Part shown: positions 9,258 through 17,869 of the stretch, one piece after another
Position numbering within the stretch: the first letter of the stretch is position 1
Layout of the letters: every line of letters begins with the position of its first letter
Assembly (NCBI GenBank): GCA_036263455.1
Contig: DATAGZ010000017.1
Location: 208,177-272,176, forward strand
DNA: 64,000 nucleotides
Reading direction: 5' to 3'
Origin: DATAGZ01 sp036263455
GTDB lineage: Bacteria > Pseudomonadota > Alphaproteobacteria > Dongiales > Dongiaceae
Notes under the pieces: generated by a model
Told to the model about the DNA's origin: nothing
Seen by the model: the letters and a program-made list of their open reading frames with translations, nothing else
Database searches by the model: none
Position numbers and translations under genes: made by a program

Positions 9258-9291
9258 AAAAAAAACAGGGGATGGCGTCGGCCATCCCCTG
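9258..9291 (-). terminator. Rho-independent terminator of the 9316-10227 gene
   Basis: A perfect 11-bp stem (9266-9276 with 9281-9291, loop of 4 bases) is followed on the minus strand by eight T residues. It lies 24 bases past the stop of the secreted orphan protein and is the cleanest terminator in the window. It separates that gene from the KTSC gene. Confidence 0.92.
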
Positions 9292-9315
9292 TCGAGAGAT
9301 ACTCCCTTTTTGGGA

Positions 9316-10227
9316 TCAGTTACCGGATTGCGCGACCTTGGTAGCGGGTGGCACGAAGGCGACGGTCGGGCTTCCTGCTTTCTCCATGGGAACGGTGATC
9401 GCAGCGGTCTTGCCAGCGCGAATGGAGAAGGTCTGCATCCCCCACTTTTTCCCATCACGGGCAAGGGCGATATAGTCCCCCTCGCGTAAGGTCATGGTAA
9501 GGTCGGAACCGCTGGCTTCATTGACGAGTTCGTGTTTACCCTCGGCATTGGTTGTGGCCCGCGCAATCGCCCAGCTGACTGCCGCACTCTTTCCCGTGCT
9601 GCGCAGATGAGCCATACCGGCATAAAGGTTCACCGTGTAGTGAAACGTCTCGCCGGAATTGAGGGGAATCACCAAATCGGCGCGGGTTCCTTGATATAAG
9701 GCGCGTACGATATAGGCACCCGCCGGCAGGTCGAAATGGGCGACCGCAGCATGGCTGGCTGTGATGAGCGGTCCATCGCCCAAGGCCCCTTTGACATAGG
9801 GGTAAACTTGCCATTCCAACGGCTCGCGCACCATGCTTCCGCCTGAAAAGGGAAGGAGTTGCATGGTGATATGAGCGCTCGCGGCCGACGAAGGCGAAGG
9901 ACTATCGATGCGATGCATATAGATCTTTCGCTCGGTCTTGCCACTGCCCACGATGATCGCCTGATCGGTCGATTCACCGTCGGCGCTGACATGCACAATG
10001 TATTGGCCGGGCGCGAGATCGCCAGAGAAGGTTGGCGCACTCGCCTGGGCCGTAGGGGTGCTGGATAATTTGTTATGCTTGTCGATGCGAGTGACGGTCC
10101 ACTCTGTATCGGCGGCCGGCGTGACCCCGACCAAGGTCAAGGTCACCGGATTGGCGAAGGCCGGCGCCACCACTGCCATCGCAGCCATACCTATCGCAGC
10201 GCTCAGCATCCAGAATCTCATACGCAT
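9316..10227 (-). CDS. Secreted protein of unknown function
   Basis: 303 residues with a clear signal peptide: basic MRMRFW, a hydrophobic core, and a likely AFA-N cleavage near residue 26, so the protein is exported to the periplasm. The rest is rich in short beta-strand patterns: segments such as DLAPGQYIVHVSADG, DLPAGAYIVRALYQG and LREGDYIALARDG look like repeated beta-sandwich (carboxypeptidase-regulatory or PEGA-like) units, each with a G-x-Y motif. No catalytic motif and no cysteine-rich region are visible. It is a single-gene unit, with a TATAAT box about 85 bases upstream, a GGGAG ribosome site, and a strong terminator after the stop. I do not recognise a named family. Confidence 0.75.
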   Translation of the reverse strand: MRMRFWMLSAAIGMAAMAVVAPAFANPVTLTLVGVTPAADTEWTVTRIDKHNKLSSTPTAQASAPTFSGDLAPGQYIVHVSADGESTDQAIIVGSGKTERKIYMHRIDSPSPSSAASAHITMQLLPFSGGSMVREPLEWQVYPYVKGALGDGPLITASHAAVAHFDLPAGAYIVRALYQGTRADLVIPLNSGETFHYTVNLYAGMAHLRSTGKSAAVSWAIARATTNAEGKHELVNEASGSDLTMTLREGDYIALARDGKKWGMQTFSIRAGKTAAITVPMEKAGSPTVAFVPPATKVAQSGN

Positions 10228-10315
10228 GGCGATCTCCCGTTAGAAATGAACATCGAATGAGGTGTCCCCTCTCGTGAAGCTGCTTAACGTACAAGATCGC
10301 GCCGGGGCAAGCGTT

Positions 10316-10321
10316 ATTATA
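10316..10321 (-). promoter_or_regulatory. Candidate -10 box (TATAAT) for the secreted protein gene
   Basis: The minus strand reads an exact TATAAT inside an unusually A/T-rich patch of a GC-rich genome, about 89 bases before the start codon at 10227. No good -35 hexamer is seen 16-18 bases upstream, so an alternative sigma factor or activator is possible. Confidence 0.35.
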
Positions 10322-10367
10322 CTAATAAACGCGCCAGGGTTTTTGGGAAAAGCGACCGCCGGGCAAG

Positions 10368-11420
10368 CTATTCGCGCACCTGCGACAGCCTCCCCACTGT
10401 AACTCCCTGGGCCGTGGTAAACGGCTTCAGCTGAGCATCGGTGTTGGTCCATACGAGGGGAGCCATGTCTCGCTCACGCCGTGGGGTATGCCCGAAGAAA
10501 TCCTTGTAGCATTTCGAGAAATGCGAGGCGGAGACGAAACCGCAGGCTAGGGCCACATCGATGATCGACATGCCGGTCTGCAGCAGAAGCAGGCGCGCGC
10601 GCCGCAAGCGAAGCTCGATATAATACTTGGCTGGAGTGCAACCCATATACTTGTTGAAAAGCCGCTCCAACTGCCGCGGAGAAAGCTCCACGACGCCCGC
10701 CATATGGCTGCGCTGCAACGGCGTCTCGAGATTCTGCTCCATCATTTCAATGACGCGCATCAGCTTGGGATGGCGTACGCCCCGCAACGTCGCGGCGCCA
10801 CGGCGCTGCATGTCATCGAACGAACGGATGCGCTCGATCAGGAGTTGCTCCGAAACGGTCGTGGCCAGTTGGGCGCCATGCTTGAGCGTGACGAGGTGAA
10901 GCATAAGATCGATCGCCGCCGTTCCGCCGCCGCAGGTGAACCGGTTGCGGTCGACCTGATAGAGGCCTGGGGTCACCTGGATCGAGGGATAGTTTTCGGC
11001 AAATGCCGCCATGTTGTCCCAGTGGATGGTGGCGCGATACCCGTCGAGCAGATTTGCGCGGGCCAGCGCATGGGCTCCGGTATCGAGCCCCCCAATGTCC
11101 GCGCCGTTGCGATCCGCCTTGCGTAGCGCGAGCGATAGCTCGCGGTCATCGTAAGCGTGCGAATAATGGCCGCCGCAGACAATTACGGTCTTGAAGTCAG
11201 CCGCGGCATCGCAATGGCCCTCGATATCCATGCGCACGCCATTGCTGGCCAGGACGCGACGCCCGTCAGGCGAGAAGTAATGCCATTCGTAGAGCTGGCG
11301 CTCGCTGGCCTCGTTGGCTGCGCGCATGACCTCGGTGGTGCCGGCCAGCGACATCATCGAAAACCGCGGAATGAGGATGAAAGCGACGTGTTGTGGAGAT
11401 AAGGGAGTTGTTTCTGACAT
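10368..11420 (-). CDS. GlxA-type AraC-family transcriptional regulator
   Basis: 350 residues with two modules. The N-terminal 190 residues form a DJ-1/PfpI-like (class I glutamine amidotransferase) domain without an evident nucleophile at the usual elbow: the spot reads GGLDTGAHALA. The C-terminal part holds two helix-turn-helix motifs of AraC regulators (HMAGVVELSPRQLERLFNKY and IIDVALACGFVSASHFSKCYKDFFG). This build matches GlxA/GbdR/CdhR regulators, several of which sense quaternary amines or amino acid derivatives. It is divergent from the GFA gene (67 bases between starts), which is the obvious candidate target. The effector is unknown. Confidence 0.88.
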   Translation of the reverse strand: MSETTPLSPQHVAFILIPRFSMMSLAGTTEVMRAANEASERQLYEWHYFSPDGRRVLASNGVRMDIEGHCDAAADFKTVIVCGGHYSHAYDDRELSLALRKADRNGADIGGLDTGAHALARANLLDGYRATIHWDNMAAFAENYPSIQVTPGLYQVDRNRFTCGGGTAAIDLMLHLVTLKHGAQLATTVSEQLLIERIRSFDDMQRRGAATLRGVRHPKLMRVIEMMEQNLETPLQRSHMAGVVELSPRQLERLFNKYMGCTPAKYYIELRLRRARLLLLQTGMSIIDVALACGFVSASHFSKCYKDFFGHTPRRERDMAPLVWTNTDAQLKPFTTAQGVTVGRLSQVRE

Positions 11421-11431
11421 GGTGCTCGACT

Positions 11432-11459
11432 TTGTTGAAGCTCTTTCATATCCTAAAAT
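11432..11459 (+). promoter_or_regulatory. Candidate promoter of the GFA-tusA pair
   Basis: TTGTTG and TAAAAT hexamers with a 16-base spacer lie in the 67-base divergent gap, 28 bases before the GFA start. The gap is too short for two independent promoters, so regulator and target probably share control. Confidence 0.4.
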
Positions 11460-11487
11460 CGTGAAAAACTACAATAAGGATGCGCGG

Positions 11488-12336
11488 ATGCTGGCCTCGT
11501 GTTTGTGCGGTGCAATAAATTATGACATCGAGGTCGCGGATTCAAGTGTAACCTATTGTCATTGCAGCCAATGTCGCCGCCACACCGGGGCACTTGCGGC
11601 CGGATTCGTGGCCAGCCACGCGACTCCCGCTATCGTAAATAATTTTATGCAAATCCATTGGTATGCCACCTCGACGGTGGGAGAACGAGGTTTTTGCCCT
11701 CGGTGCGGATCGAAACTTTTCTGGCGCGACCCGGGCGGCCAGCGTCTCTTGCCTCACCCCGGTTCCTTCGCCGCGCCAGATGGTTTTCATGGGCGGCGAC
11801 ATATCTTCGTCGAGTCGAAGGGCGGATATTACGATATCCTGGATGAGCTTCCCACTTTTGAAAAGGAAGCGGAACACCCTCTAGCGCCACCCCCAAAGCA
11901 CCACTATTCCGCGCAAAACAGGCGCACGGCTCATTGCCAATGCGGCAAGGTGAGGATGGATATAACAGGGCCGGTCCGGCCGGTCGTCTATTGCCATTGT
12001 AGGCAATGTGCCCACTGGCACGGCCACTATCCCGGCTACAGTTCCGTCTCTTCCAGTCAGGTCACGATACAAGGCGAGGAATGCATCGCCTGGTATCACT
12101 CTTCTCCGGAGGCGCGCCGCGGTTTCTGCCGCGATTGCGGTTCCTCGCTCTTCTGGCAGCGGAAAGATTCCGATCAGCTCTCGATCCTCGCCAATGCCTT
12201 CGATGAGCCGGTGGGCCTAGTCGAAGGCTGGCATATCTTTGTGGGCGACAAAGCGGGCTATTACCAGATCCATGACGATTTGCCGCAATTTCCGGCCGGC
12301 ACGCCGGCGGATTTTCTTGAGACCCATGGATTATGA
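11488..12336 (+). CDS. Protein with two tandem GFA (CENP-V/GFA) zinc domains
   Basis: 282 residues holding two complete GFA domains, a zinc fold first known from glutathione-dependent formaldehyde-activating enzyme. Domain 1: C5-x-C7G, C24HC26xxC29, FC70xxC73G. Domain 2: C150-x-C152G, C169HC171xxC174, FC214xxC217G. All zinc ligands are present in both. Most family members have one domain (about 130-190 residues). The ATG at 11488 is chosen for its AAGGA site 7 bases upstream; in-frame codons further up would enter the regulator gene. The stop overlaps tusA by 11 bases. Formaldehyde chemistry is only one option: most GFA-fold proteins have no proven substrate. Confidence 0.85.
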   Translation: MLASCLCGAINYDIEVADSSVTYCHCSQCRRHTGALAAGFVASHATPAIVNNFMQIHWYATSTVGERGFCPRCGSKLFWRDPGGQRLLPHPGSFAAPDGFHGRRHIFVESKGGYYDILDELPTFEKEAEHPLAPPPKHHYSAQNRRTAHCQCGKVRMDITGPVRPVVYCHCRQCAHWHGHYPGYSSVSSSQVTIQGEECIAWYHSSPEARRGFCRDCGSSLFWQRKDSDQLSILANAFDEPVGLVEGWHIFVGDKAGYYQIHDDLPQFPAGTPADFLETHGL

Positions 12337-12547
12337 GCTCGATGCGCGTGGACTCGTCTGTCCCTTGCCGGTTCTCAAGGCGCGCAAGAAACTCAAGGAA
12401 CTCGCCCCCGGCGATATTCTGACCGTCCGGGCGACCGATCCTGGCGCGCCCGGCGATTTTCGCCATTTCTGCGAAGCGACTGGGGCCGAGCTCCTCGATA
12501 TCGATACCGATGCGTCGGGGACAATCGTACTGCGCCTCAAGGTTTAG
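12326..12547 (+). CDS. TusA-family sulfur carrier protein
   Basis: 73-residue protein with the family core: LDARGLVCPLPVLKAR with Cys12 as the sulfur-accepting cysteine, a central GDILTVRATDPGA, and a C-terminal beta strand. TusA-like proteins carry persulfide sulfur for tRNA thiolation, molybdenum cofactor work or sulfur oxidation. The start overlaps the GFA gene by 11 bases, implying translational coupling. Whether it is the tRNA-thiolation TusA itself is not clear, so no symbol is given. Confidence 0.88.
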   Translation: MDYELDARGLVCPLPVLKARKKLKELAPGDILTVRATDPGAPGDFRHFCEATGAELLDIDTDASGTIVLRLKV

Positions 12548-12572
12548 GAGCGCTAGACGCTTTTCCGTGATT

Positions 12573-14189
12573 CTAAGGCTTGGCCGGCGGGATGGACGCG
12601 CCAGAGGGTGCGGTTTCATCATCTGGCTGGTCAGGAACAATGATCCGGATCGTGGCGGGGTCGACGGTTTGCGGCTTGCTCAGCAGGCCAGTGACCATGA
12701 CCGGCGCGCCGATCACCAAAGCCACCATGACGAGTTGGAGCCCGACCCAGGGCAGCGCTCCCCAATAAATATCGGAACTCTTGATGGAGCGCGGCGCTAC
12801 GCTGCGCAAATAGAACAGTGCGAAGCCGAAGGGCGGATGCATGAAAGATGTCTGCATATTGACGCACAGGATGACGCCAAACCAGATCAGCGCCGCATCG
12901 GCACCCACGATCGGGGTCAGGACCTTTTGCGCGACCGGGACGAGAAGCGGGATGATGATGAAGGCGATTTCGAAAAAATCCAGGAAAAACGCCAGAAAAA
13001 AGACGAACAAATTGACGAACAGCAGAAAGCCCCAGCTTCCGCCCGGCAGCGTGCTCAGCCAGTGCTCGATCCATAAATTGCCGTCCACACCCTGAAACAC
13101 GATCGAAAAACAGGTGGAGCCGATCAGGATGAAAACCACCATCGCCGTGATGCGCATTGTGGTCCGATAGGCGTGTTGGATCAGGGCGCGCAGCGGTTCA
13201 ATTTGCGCGGCGCGCAGGCAGAGATAGGCCACCACGGCATAGAGGACCACGAAGGCCAGTCGGAAAGCCGGCGACTTATAGGCGAAGAGGCCGATGACGA
13301 CACCGACGCCCGCGGCCACGAGGCCGATCAGGAATACGGCCCGTCCGGTCTTGCCGAGTTCGGGCCGGTGGATGACGGCGAGAATGATTGCGCCCACTGC
13401 ACCCATCGCGCCCGCTTCGGTCGGGGTGGCAAGCCCGAGCATCATCGTTCCCAGTACTACGAAAATCAGCACCGCCGACGGGGCGATGCCGCGCAGGCAT
13501 TTCAGCCAGAGCGCCCAGCCGTTCAGCGAAATCTCGCTGCGGGGAATCGCGGGCACCCAGTCGGGCCGGAAAATTCCCACCAGGAAGGTGTAAAGCGCGA
13601 ACAGGATGATCTGGAAGAGCGACGGGCCCCAGGCGCCGAGATACATGTCGCCCACCGACTTGCCGAGCTGGTCGGCCAGGACGATCAGGACCAGCGAAGG
13701 CGGGACGAGCTGGGTGATCGTTCCAGACGCGGCGAGCACGCCGGTCGCATACCGCGTATTGTAGCGGTATCGCATCATGACCGGGAGCGAGATCAAGGCC
13801 ATCGCGATCACCTGGGCGGCCACCGTGCCGGTGATCGCGCCGAGTATAAAACCGACAATGATGACCGAATAGCCTAGCCCGCCCCGGATCCGGCCAAAGA
13901 GCTGGCCCATGGAATCGAGCATCTCCTCGGCAAGCCCGCAACGCTCGAGCACGGCGCCCATGAAAGTGAAAAAAGGAATGGCCAGCAGCAAATCATTGGA
14001 AAGGACGTTGCCGTAGATACGCAGGGGGATCGCCTGAAGGAAAGAGACGTCGAAAAACCCCTCGCGGATTGCAATCAAGGCAAAGAAAAGGCCGACGGCG
14101 GAAAGCGAAAAGGCCACCGGATAGCCGATCAGCATGAAAATAACCAATCCCGCGAACATCAGTGGCGGCATCGCCGAAAGCGGGATCAC
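12573..14189 (-). CDS. TRAP transporter large permease (DctM-like), enlarged
   Basis: 538 residues, about 110 more than a usual DctM (about 425). The core is recognisable: PPLMFAGLVIFMLIGYPVAFSLS at the N-terminus, FFTFMGAVLERCGLAEEM, TGTVAAQVIAMALISLPVMM, LVPPSLVLIVLADQLGKSVGDMYLG, and GLATPTEAGAMGAVGA. The extra length is an insertion with two or three hydrophobic helices (about residues 265-340) and a Pro-rich C-tail. The GTG start at 14189 forms a GTGA overlap with dctQ. It would move a carboxylate-type substrate across the inner membrane using an ion gradient. No binding protein gene is adjacent. Confidence 0.9.
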   Translation of the reverse strand: MIPLSAMPPLMFAGLVIFMLIGYPVAFSLSAVGLFFALIAIREGFFDVSFLQAIPLRIYGNVLSNDLLLAIPFFTFMGAVLERCGLAEEMLDSMGQLFGRIRGGLGYSVIIVGFILGAITGTVAAQVIAMALISLPVMMRYRYNTRYATGVLAASGTITQLVPPSLVLIVLADQLGKSVGDMYLGAWGPSLFQIILFALYTFLVGIFRPDWVPAIPRSEISLNGWALWLKCLRGIAPSAVLIFVVLGTMMLGLATPTEAGAMGAVGAIILAVIHRPELGKTGRAVFLIGLVAAGVGVVIGLFAYKSPAFRLAFVVLYAVVAYLCLRAAQIEPLRALIQHAYRTTMRITAMVVFILIGSTCFSIVFQGVDGNLWIEHWLSTLPGGSWGFLLFVNLFVFFLAFFLDFFEIAFIIIPLLVPVAQKVLTPIVGADAALIWFGVILCVNMQTSFMHPPFGFALFYLRSVAPRSIKSSDIYWGALPWVGLQLVMVALVIGAPVMVTGLLSKPQTVDPATIRIIVPDQPDDETAPSGASIPPAKP

Positions 14190-14728
14190 TGGGTGGGCCT
14201 TTCATAATCGGCGTCGAGCGTCACCAGGCCATGGAGTGCGGCAATGCGCTTGATGATCTCGGAAACACCCTGCAATGCCAGGAGGAGGAGGCCCACCGGG
14301 AGAACCAGCTTGATGGGCCAGCGCAATAATCCCCCCGCATTGCTCGATGTTTCCTGGGTGATATAGGCCTGAACGAAGAAAGGCCAGGCGAGCCAGGCGA
14401 GCAGGATGCACATCGGGAGCAGGAAAAGCGCCGTGCCGGCGATATCGAGGATCAGCCGGCCACGCTCGGAAAGGCGGAGATAAAAGATATCAACGCGCAC
14501 ATGCTCGTTGCGCCGCAGGGTCGCCGATGCGCCGAGCATGACGATGAGCGTAAACATGTACCATTGAACTTCGAGCCAGGCGTTCGAACTGAGATCGAAG
14601 GCGTAGCGCATCATGGCGTTACCGGCGCTAACCAGGCAAGCGAGCAGGACCAGGAGATTGGCGATGCCGCCCAGCGCTTCGTTCAGCCGGTCGATTCCCG
14701 CGCTGATCCTCAGCAGCGTGCGCATCAT
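14186..14728 (-). CDS. TRAP transporter small permease (DctQ-like)
   Basis: 180 residues with four hydrophobic helices. Seen: NLLVLLACLVSAGNAMMRYAF, then WLEVQWYMFTLIVMLGASATLRRNEHVRVD, the most conserved DctQ stretch, and two more helices. It pairs with the large permease just downstream (GTGA overlap). Its own start overlaps the terC stop as ATGA, tying the TRAP pair to terC. Confidence 0.88.
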   Translation of the reverse strand: MMRTLLRISAGIDRLNEALGGIANLLVLLACLVSAGNAMMRYAFDLSSNAWLEVQWYMFTLIVMLGASATLRRNEHVRVDIFYLRLSERGRLILDIAGTALFLLPMCILLAWLAWPFFVQAYITQETSSNAGGLLRWPIKLVLPVGLLLLALQGVSEIIKRIAALHGLVTLDADYERPTQ

Positions 14729-15387
14729 CCGCCCATGGCGTCGAGAACCTGGCGGCTGCCGTCATAGATCATCTGCAGCGACACGCCGAAAATGATCACG
14801 AGTCCCAGATAGGAGAGAAACGCGAATCGCTCAAGGAGACGGGCAAAAATCTGGGCGGCGGCACCCATGAAGACCACGGAAAGGATCAAGCCGATAATCA
14901 GGATCCAGGTATGGCTGCGGGCGGCCCCCACCACGGCAAGCACATTGTCGAGTGACATCGATACATCGGCGATGATGATTTGTGTCAGGGCGCCGCGCAA
15001 TCGATTAGGAGCGCTTGTGCCCGGCAAAAGATGGTCTGGCTCGGTTGTTGATCCGTCCTGCGCGGCCTTATCCCGTGCGCGTTTCATGTGGCGCTCGTGC
15101 TCGAGTTGACGCCAGAACTTCCAGCATACCCAGAGTAGCAAAAGGCCTCCCGCCAAGGTCAGCCCGACAATTTTCAGTAAGTAGGTGGCGACCAGAGCGA
15201 AGGCAATACGCATGATGGTGGCGGCGGCGATTCCCCAAAAGATCGCTTTGTTGCGAAGTTCCGGTGCCAGGCCGGAACTGGCGAGACCGATGATGATGAC
15301 ATTGTCCGCCGAAAGGATCAGGTTGATGAAGAGTACCGTGCCGAGGATGGCCAGCATCGGAAGCAATTGCGTCATATCGAGCGTCAA
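14725..15387 (-). CDS. TerC-family membrane protein
   Basis: 220-residue integral membrane protein of the TerC/Alx family, implicated in manganese or other metal export and tellurite resistance. Motif LILSADNVIIIGLAS near the N-terminus and DVSMSLDNVLAVVGAA in the second half are the two conserved membrane acid motifs (SADN, SLDN). A TTG start at 15387 is supported by AGGAGG 5 bases upstream; an in-frame ATG at 15375 is the alternative. It overlaps dctQ by ATGA. The leader region is discussed as a possible metal-sensing element. Confidence 0.85.
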   Translation of the reverse strand: MTLDMTQLLPMLAILGTVLFINLILSADNVIIIGLASSGLAPELRNKAIFWGIAAATIMRIAFALVATYLLKIVGLTLAGGLLLLWVCWKFWRQLEHERHMKRARDKAAQDGSTTEPDHLLPGTSAPNRLRGALTQIIIADVSMSLDNVLAVVGAARSHTWILIIGLILSVVFMGAAAQIFARLLERFAFLSYLGLVIIFGVSLQMIYDGSRQVLDAMGG

Positions 15388-15706
15388 AAAAACCTCCTAG
15401 CTGTAGCGCATGGTACCGCATAGTACTGCCAGACTCCCCAGTTTGGCGCAAGCGCAGTGCCGTCAGCAGGGCCCGCAGAGAACTTCGCGGAAGATCTTGC
15501 GTCCGTGCCGCATCTGGATGGTAAAAACAGACAACGCGAAGAAAGGCTGGCCCGCGTTCTAGCGTTTTCTCCGGAAAGCGCGGGCTTTCCAGGTAAGCGG
15601 ATAACATATCATCGCCCAGCATCGAGATGTCTCTTGCCGGGCTGTTGCACTCTTGGCGGACTTTCAGTATGGTCCGCCGTTTTTCGATTCAAACACGAGG
15701 GGAATC
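15388..15706. other. Divergent intergenic region between terC and hppA
   Basis: 319 bases with no convincing gene. On the terC side it holds an AGGAGG site, an inverted repeat (TGGTAC...GTACTGCCA, 15410-15431), and on the minus strand a GGGGAGT element at 15433-15439. On the hppA side it holds a possible weak promoter (TTGCAC at 15645, TATGGT at 15668) and the GAGGGG ribosome site of hppA. Confidence 0.6.
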
Positions 15707-17797
15707 ATGGAATCGTATTATTATTGGCTGGTCATCGCTTGCGGCCTTCTCGCGCTGATTTACGGAGCGGTCACGGCGAGCGGCGTGCTGGCCGCGGCAA
15801 CCGGGACCGACCGCATGCGCGAAATTGCGGGAGCAATCCAGGAGGGTGCGCGCGCCTATCTCAACCGTCAATATCGGACCATTGGCCTCGTCGGCATTAT
15901 CGTTGCTATCGTCCTCTACTTCACGCTCGGCAAATATTCCGCAATTGGCTTTATAGCCGGGGCGATCTTGTCTGGTTTGGCGGGCTATGTCGGCATGAAT
16001 GTCTCGGTGCGGGCGAATGTACGCACCGCGGAAGCCGCGCGCTCGGGGTTGGTCCGCGCGCTCGATATCGCCTTCAAGTCCGGCGCCGTCACCGGCATGC
16101 TGGTGGTCGGGCTAGGCTTGATTGGCGTGGGCGGGTATTATTTTCTCCTCCGTTCGCTGGGTATCGACACCCGCACGATGATCGAAGCGCTCGTGGCCCT
16201 CTCCTTCGGCGCCTCCCTCATCTCGATTTTCGCGCGTCTGGGTGGAGGTATCTTTACCAAGGGCGCCGATGTCGGCGCCGACCTGGTAGGTAAGATCGAA
16301 GCGGGTATTCCCGAGGATGATCCCCGCAATCCTGGCGTCATTGCCGATAATGTCGGGGACAACGTCGGCGACTGCGCCGGTATGGCGGCCGATCTGTTCG
16401 AGACCTATGCGGTGACAATCGTGGCCACCATGCTGCTCGGTCAGATCTTTTTCCGTGACGCAGCCCAGGAGACCATGATGCTCCTGCCGCTCCTGATCGG
16501 CGGCGTCTGCATCGTGGGCTCGATCGTCGGAACATATTTCGTCCGGCTCGGCCGGAGCCAGAATATCATGGGCGCTCTCTATAAGGGTCTCGTGGTCAGC
16601 GCGATCCTCTCGGCGGTGCTCATCTATGGCCTTATCTCGCGCATTCTGGGCATGGATACGGCGATCACGATGACCAATAATGCCACAGTCACCGGCTTGC
16701 AGATATTCGGCTCGGCCATGACGGGCCTCGTGGTCACCGGCCTGCTGGTCTGGATCACCGAATACTACACCTCGACCGCTTACCGGCCGGTGCGCTCGGT
16801 CGCTCAGGCCTCGACCACGGGCCATGCCACCAACATCATTCAAGGGTTGGCGGTCGCCATGGAGGCCTGCGCGCTGCCTGCCATCGTCATCAGCGCTGCG
16901 ATCATCGCCGCTTATCTGCTCGCCGGCTTGTTCGGCATCGCGATCGCCGCCACCACCATGCTGGCGCTCGCGGGCATGATCGTCGCCCTCGATGCCTATG
17001 GCCCCGTCACCGATAATGCCGGCGGGATTGCGGAGATGGCGGAGCTTCCCAAGGAGGTGCGCAAGACCACCGACGCGCTGGACGCGGTCGGCAATACCAC
17101 CAAGGCGGTGACCAAGGGATATGCCATCGGTTCGGCCGGTCTCGCGGCGCTCGTGCTCTTTGCCGCTTATACCGAGGACCTGCGGCATTATTTCCCCCAG
17201 CTCGACGTCAAGTTCGAGCTCAACAATCCTTTCGTGGTGATCGGACTGTTTATCGGCGGCATGCTTCCGGTTTTGTTCGGAGCGTTGGGCATGATGGCGG
17301 TCGGCCGCGCCGCGGGGGCTGTGGTTGTCGAGGTTCGCCGTCAGTTCAAAGAGATCAAGGGCATCATGGAAGGAACGGCGCGTCCCGATTATGGCCGTGC
17401 CGTCGACCTCCTCACCAAGGCGGCGATCCGGGAGATGATTCTCCCTTCGCTTCTGCCGGTTCTGGCTCCTCTGGTTCTCTACGGGGTAATCCGCCTCGTG
17501 GCGGGGCAGGCGCAGGCGTTCGTCACGCTGGGCGCCATGCTGCTCGGCACGATCGTGACGGGCTTGTTCGTGGCGATCCAGATGACCTCGGGCGGTGGCG
17601 CCTGGGACAATGCTAAGAAATATATCGAAGATGGCCATCACGGCGGCAAGGGATCCGACGCGCACAAGGCGGCGGTGACCGGCGATACGGTCGGAGATCC
17701 CTACAAGGATACCGCCGGGCCCGCGGTCAATCCCATGATCAAGATCACCAATATCGTGGCCTTGCTGCTGCTGGCGGTGCTGGCTGCAGCGGGATAA
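15707..17797 (+). CDS. hppA: K+-independent membrane H+-translocating pyrophosphatase
   Basis: 696-residue inner-membrane pump that hydrolyses pyrophosphate and exports protons. The start at 15707 has a GAGGGG site and gives the normal length. Conserved elements include DVGADLVGKIEAGIPEDDPRNP (substrate site), DNVGDNVGDCAGMAADLFETY, and the C-terminal DTVGDPYKDTAGPAVNP. The motif GNTTKA carries Lys466 where K+-dependent enzymes have Ala; this marks the K+-independent H+-pumping class, as in Rhodospirillum. About 16 hydrophobic helices are evident. Single-gene unit ending in a GC-rich hairpin. Confidence 0.95.
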   Translation: MESYYYWLVIACGLLALIYGAVTASGVLAAATGTDRMREIAGAIQEGARAYLNRQYRTIGLVGIIVAIVLYFTLGKYSAIGFIAGAILSGLAGYVGMNVSVRANVRTAEAARSGLVRALDIAFKSGAVTGMLVVGLGLIGVGGYYFLLRSLGIDTRTMIEALVALSFGASLISIFARLGGGIFTKGADVGADLVGKIEAGIPEDDPRNPGVIADNVGDNVGDCAGMAADLFETYAVTIVATMLLGQIFFRDAAQETMMLLPLLIGGVCIVGSIVGTYFVRLGRSQNIMGALYKGLVVSAILSAVLIYGLISRILGMDTAITMTNNATVTGLQIFGSAMTGLVVTGLLVWITEYYTSTAYRPVRSVAQASTTGHATNIIQGLAVAMEACALPAIVISAAIIAAYLLAGLFGIAIAATTMLALAGMIVALDAYGPVTDNAGGIAEMAELPKEVRKTTDALDAVGNTTKAVTKGYAIGSAGLAALVLFAAYTEDLRHYFPQLDVKFELNNPFVVIGLFIGGMLPVLFGALGMMAVGRAAGAVVVEVRRQFKEIKGIMEGTARPDYGRAVDLLTKAAIREMILPSLLPVLAPLVLYGVIRLVAGQAQAFVTLGAMLLGTIVTGLFVAIQMTSGGGAWDNAKKYIEDGHHGGKGSDAHKAAVTGDTVGDPYKDTAGPAVNPMIKITNIVALLLLAVLAAAG

Positions 17798-17802
17798 GGT
17801 CC

Positions 17803-17824
17803 AGGCGGCCCTTCGGGGCCGCCT
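17803..17824 (+). terminator. Hairpin after hppA
   Basis: A 9-bp perfect GC-rich stem (17803-17811 with 17816-17824) with a TTCG tetraloop begins 5 bases after the hppA stop. The T tract is poor (CTTCC), so termination may be partial or the hairpin may protect the 3' end. Confidence 0.6.
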
Positions 17825-17841
17825 CTTCCCCGGCATCGGCC

Positions 17842-17869
17842 TTGACTGAGAATATGCAGGGAATATAGT
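17842..17869 (+). promoter_or_regulatory. Sigma-70-type promoter of the sugar ABC operon
   Basis: TTGACT, a 16-base spacer, and TATAGT, placed about 50 bases before the substrate-binding protein start at 17921. Five of six consensus bases match in each hexamer. Confidence 0.6.

Noticed and set aside
9256..9285. Upstream start for the KTSC gene
   Set aside because: It lies in the stem and T run of the previous gene's terminator and has no ribosome site.
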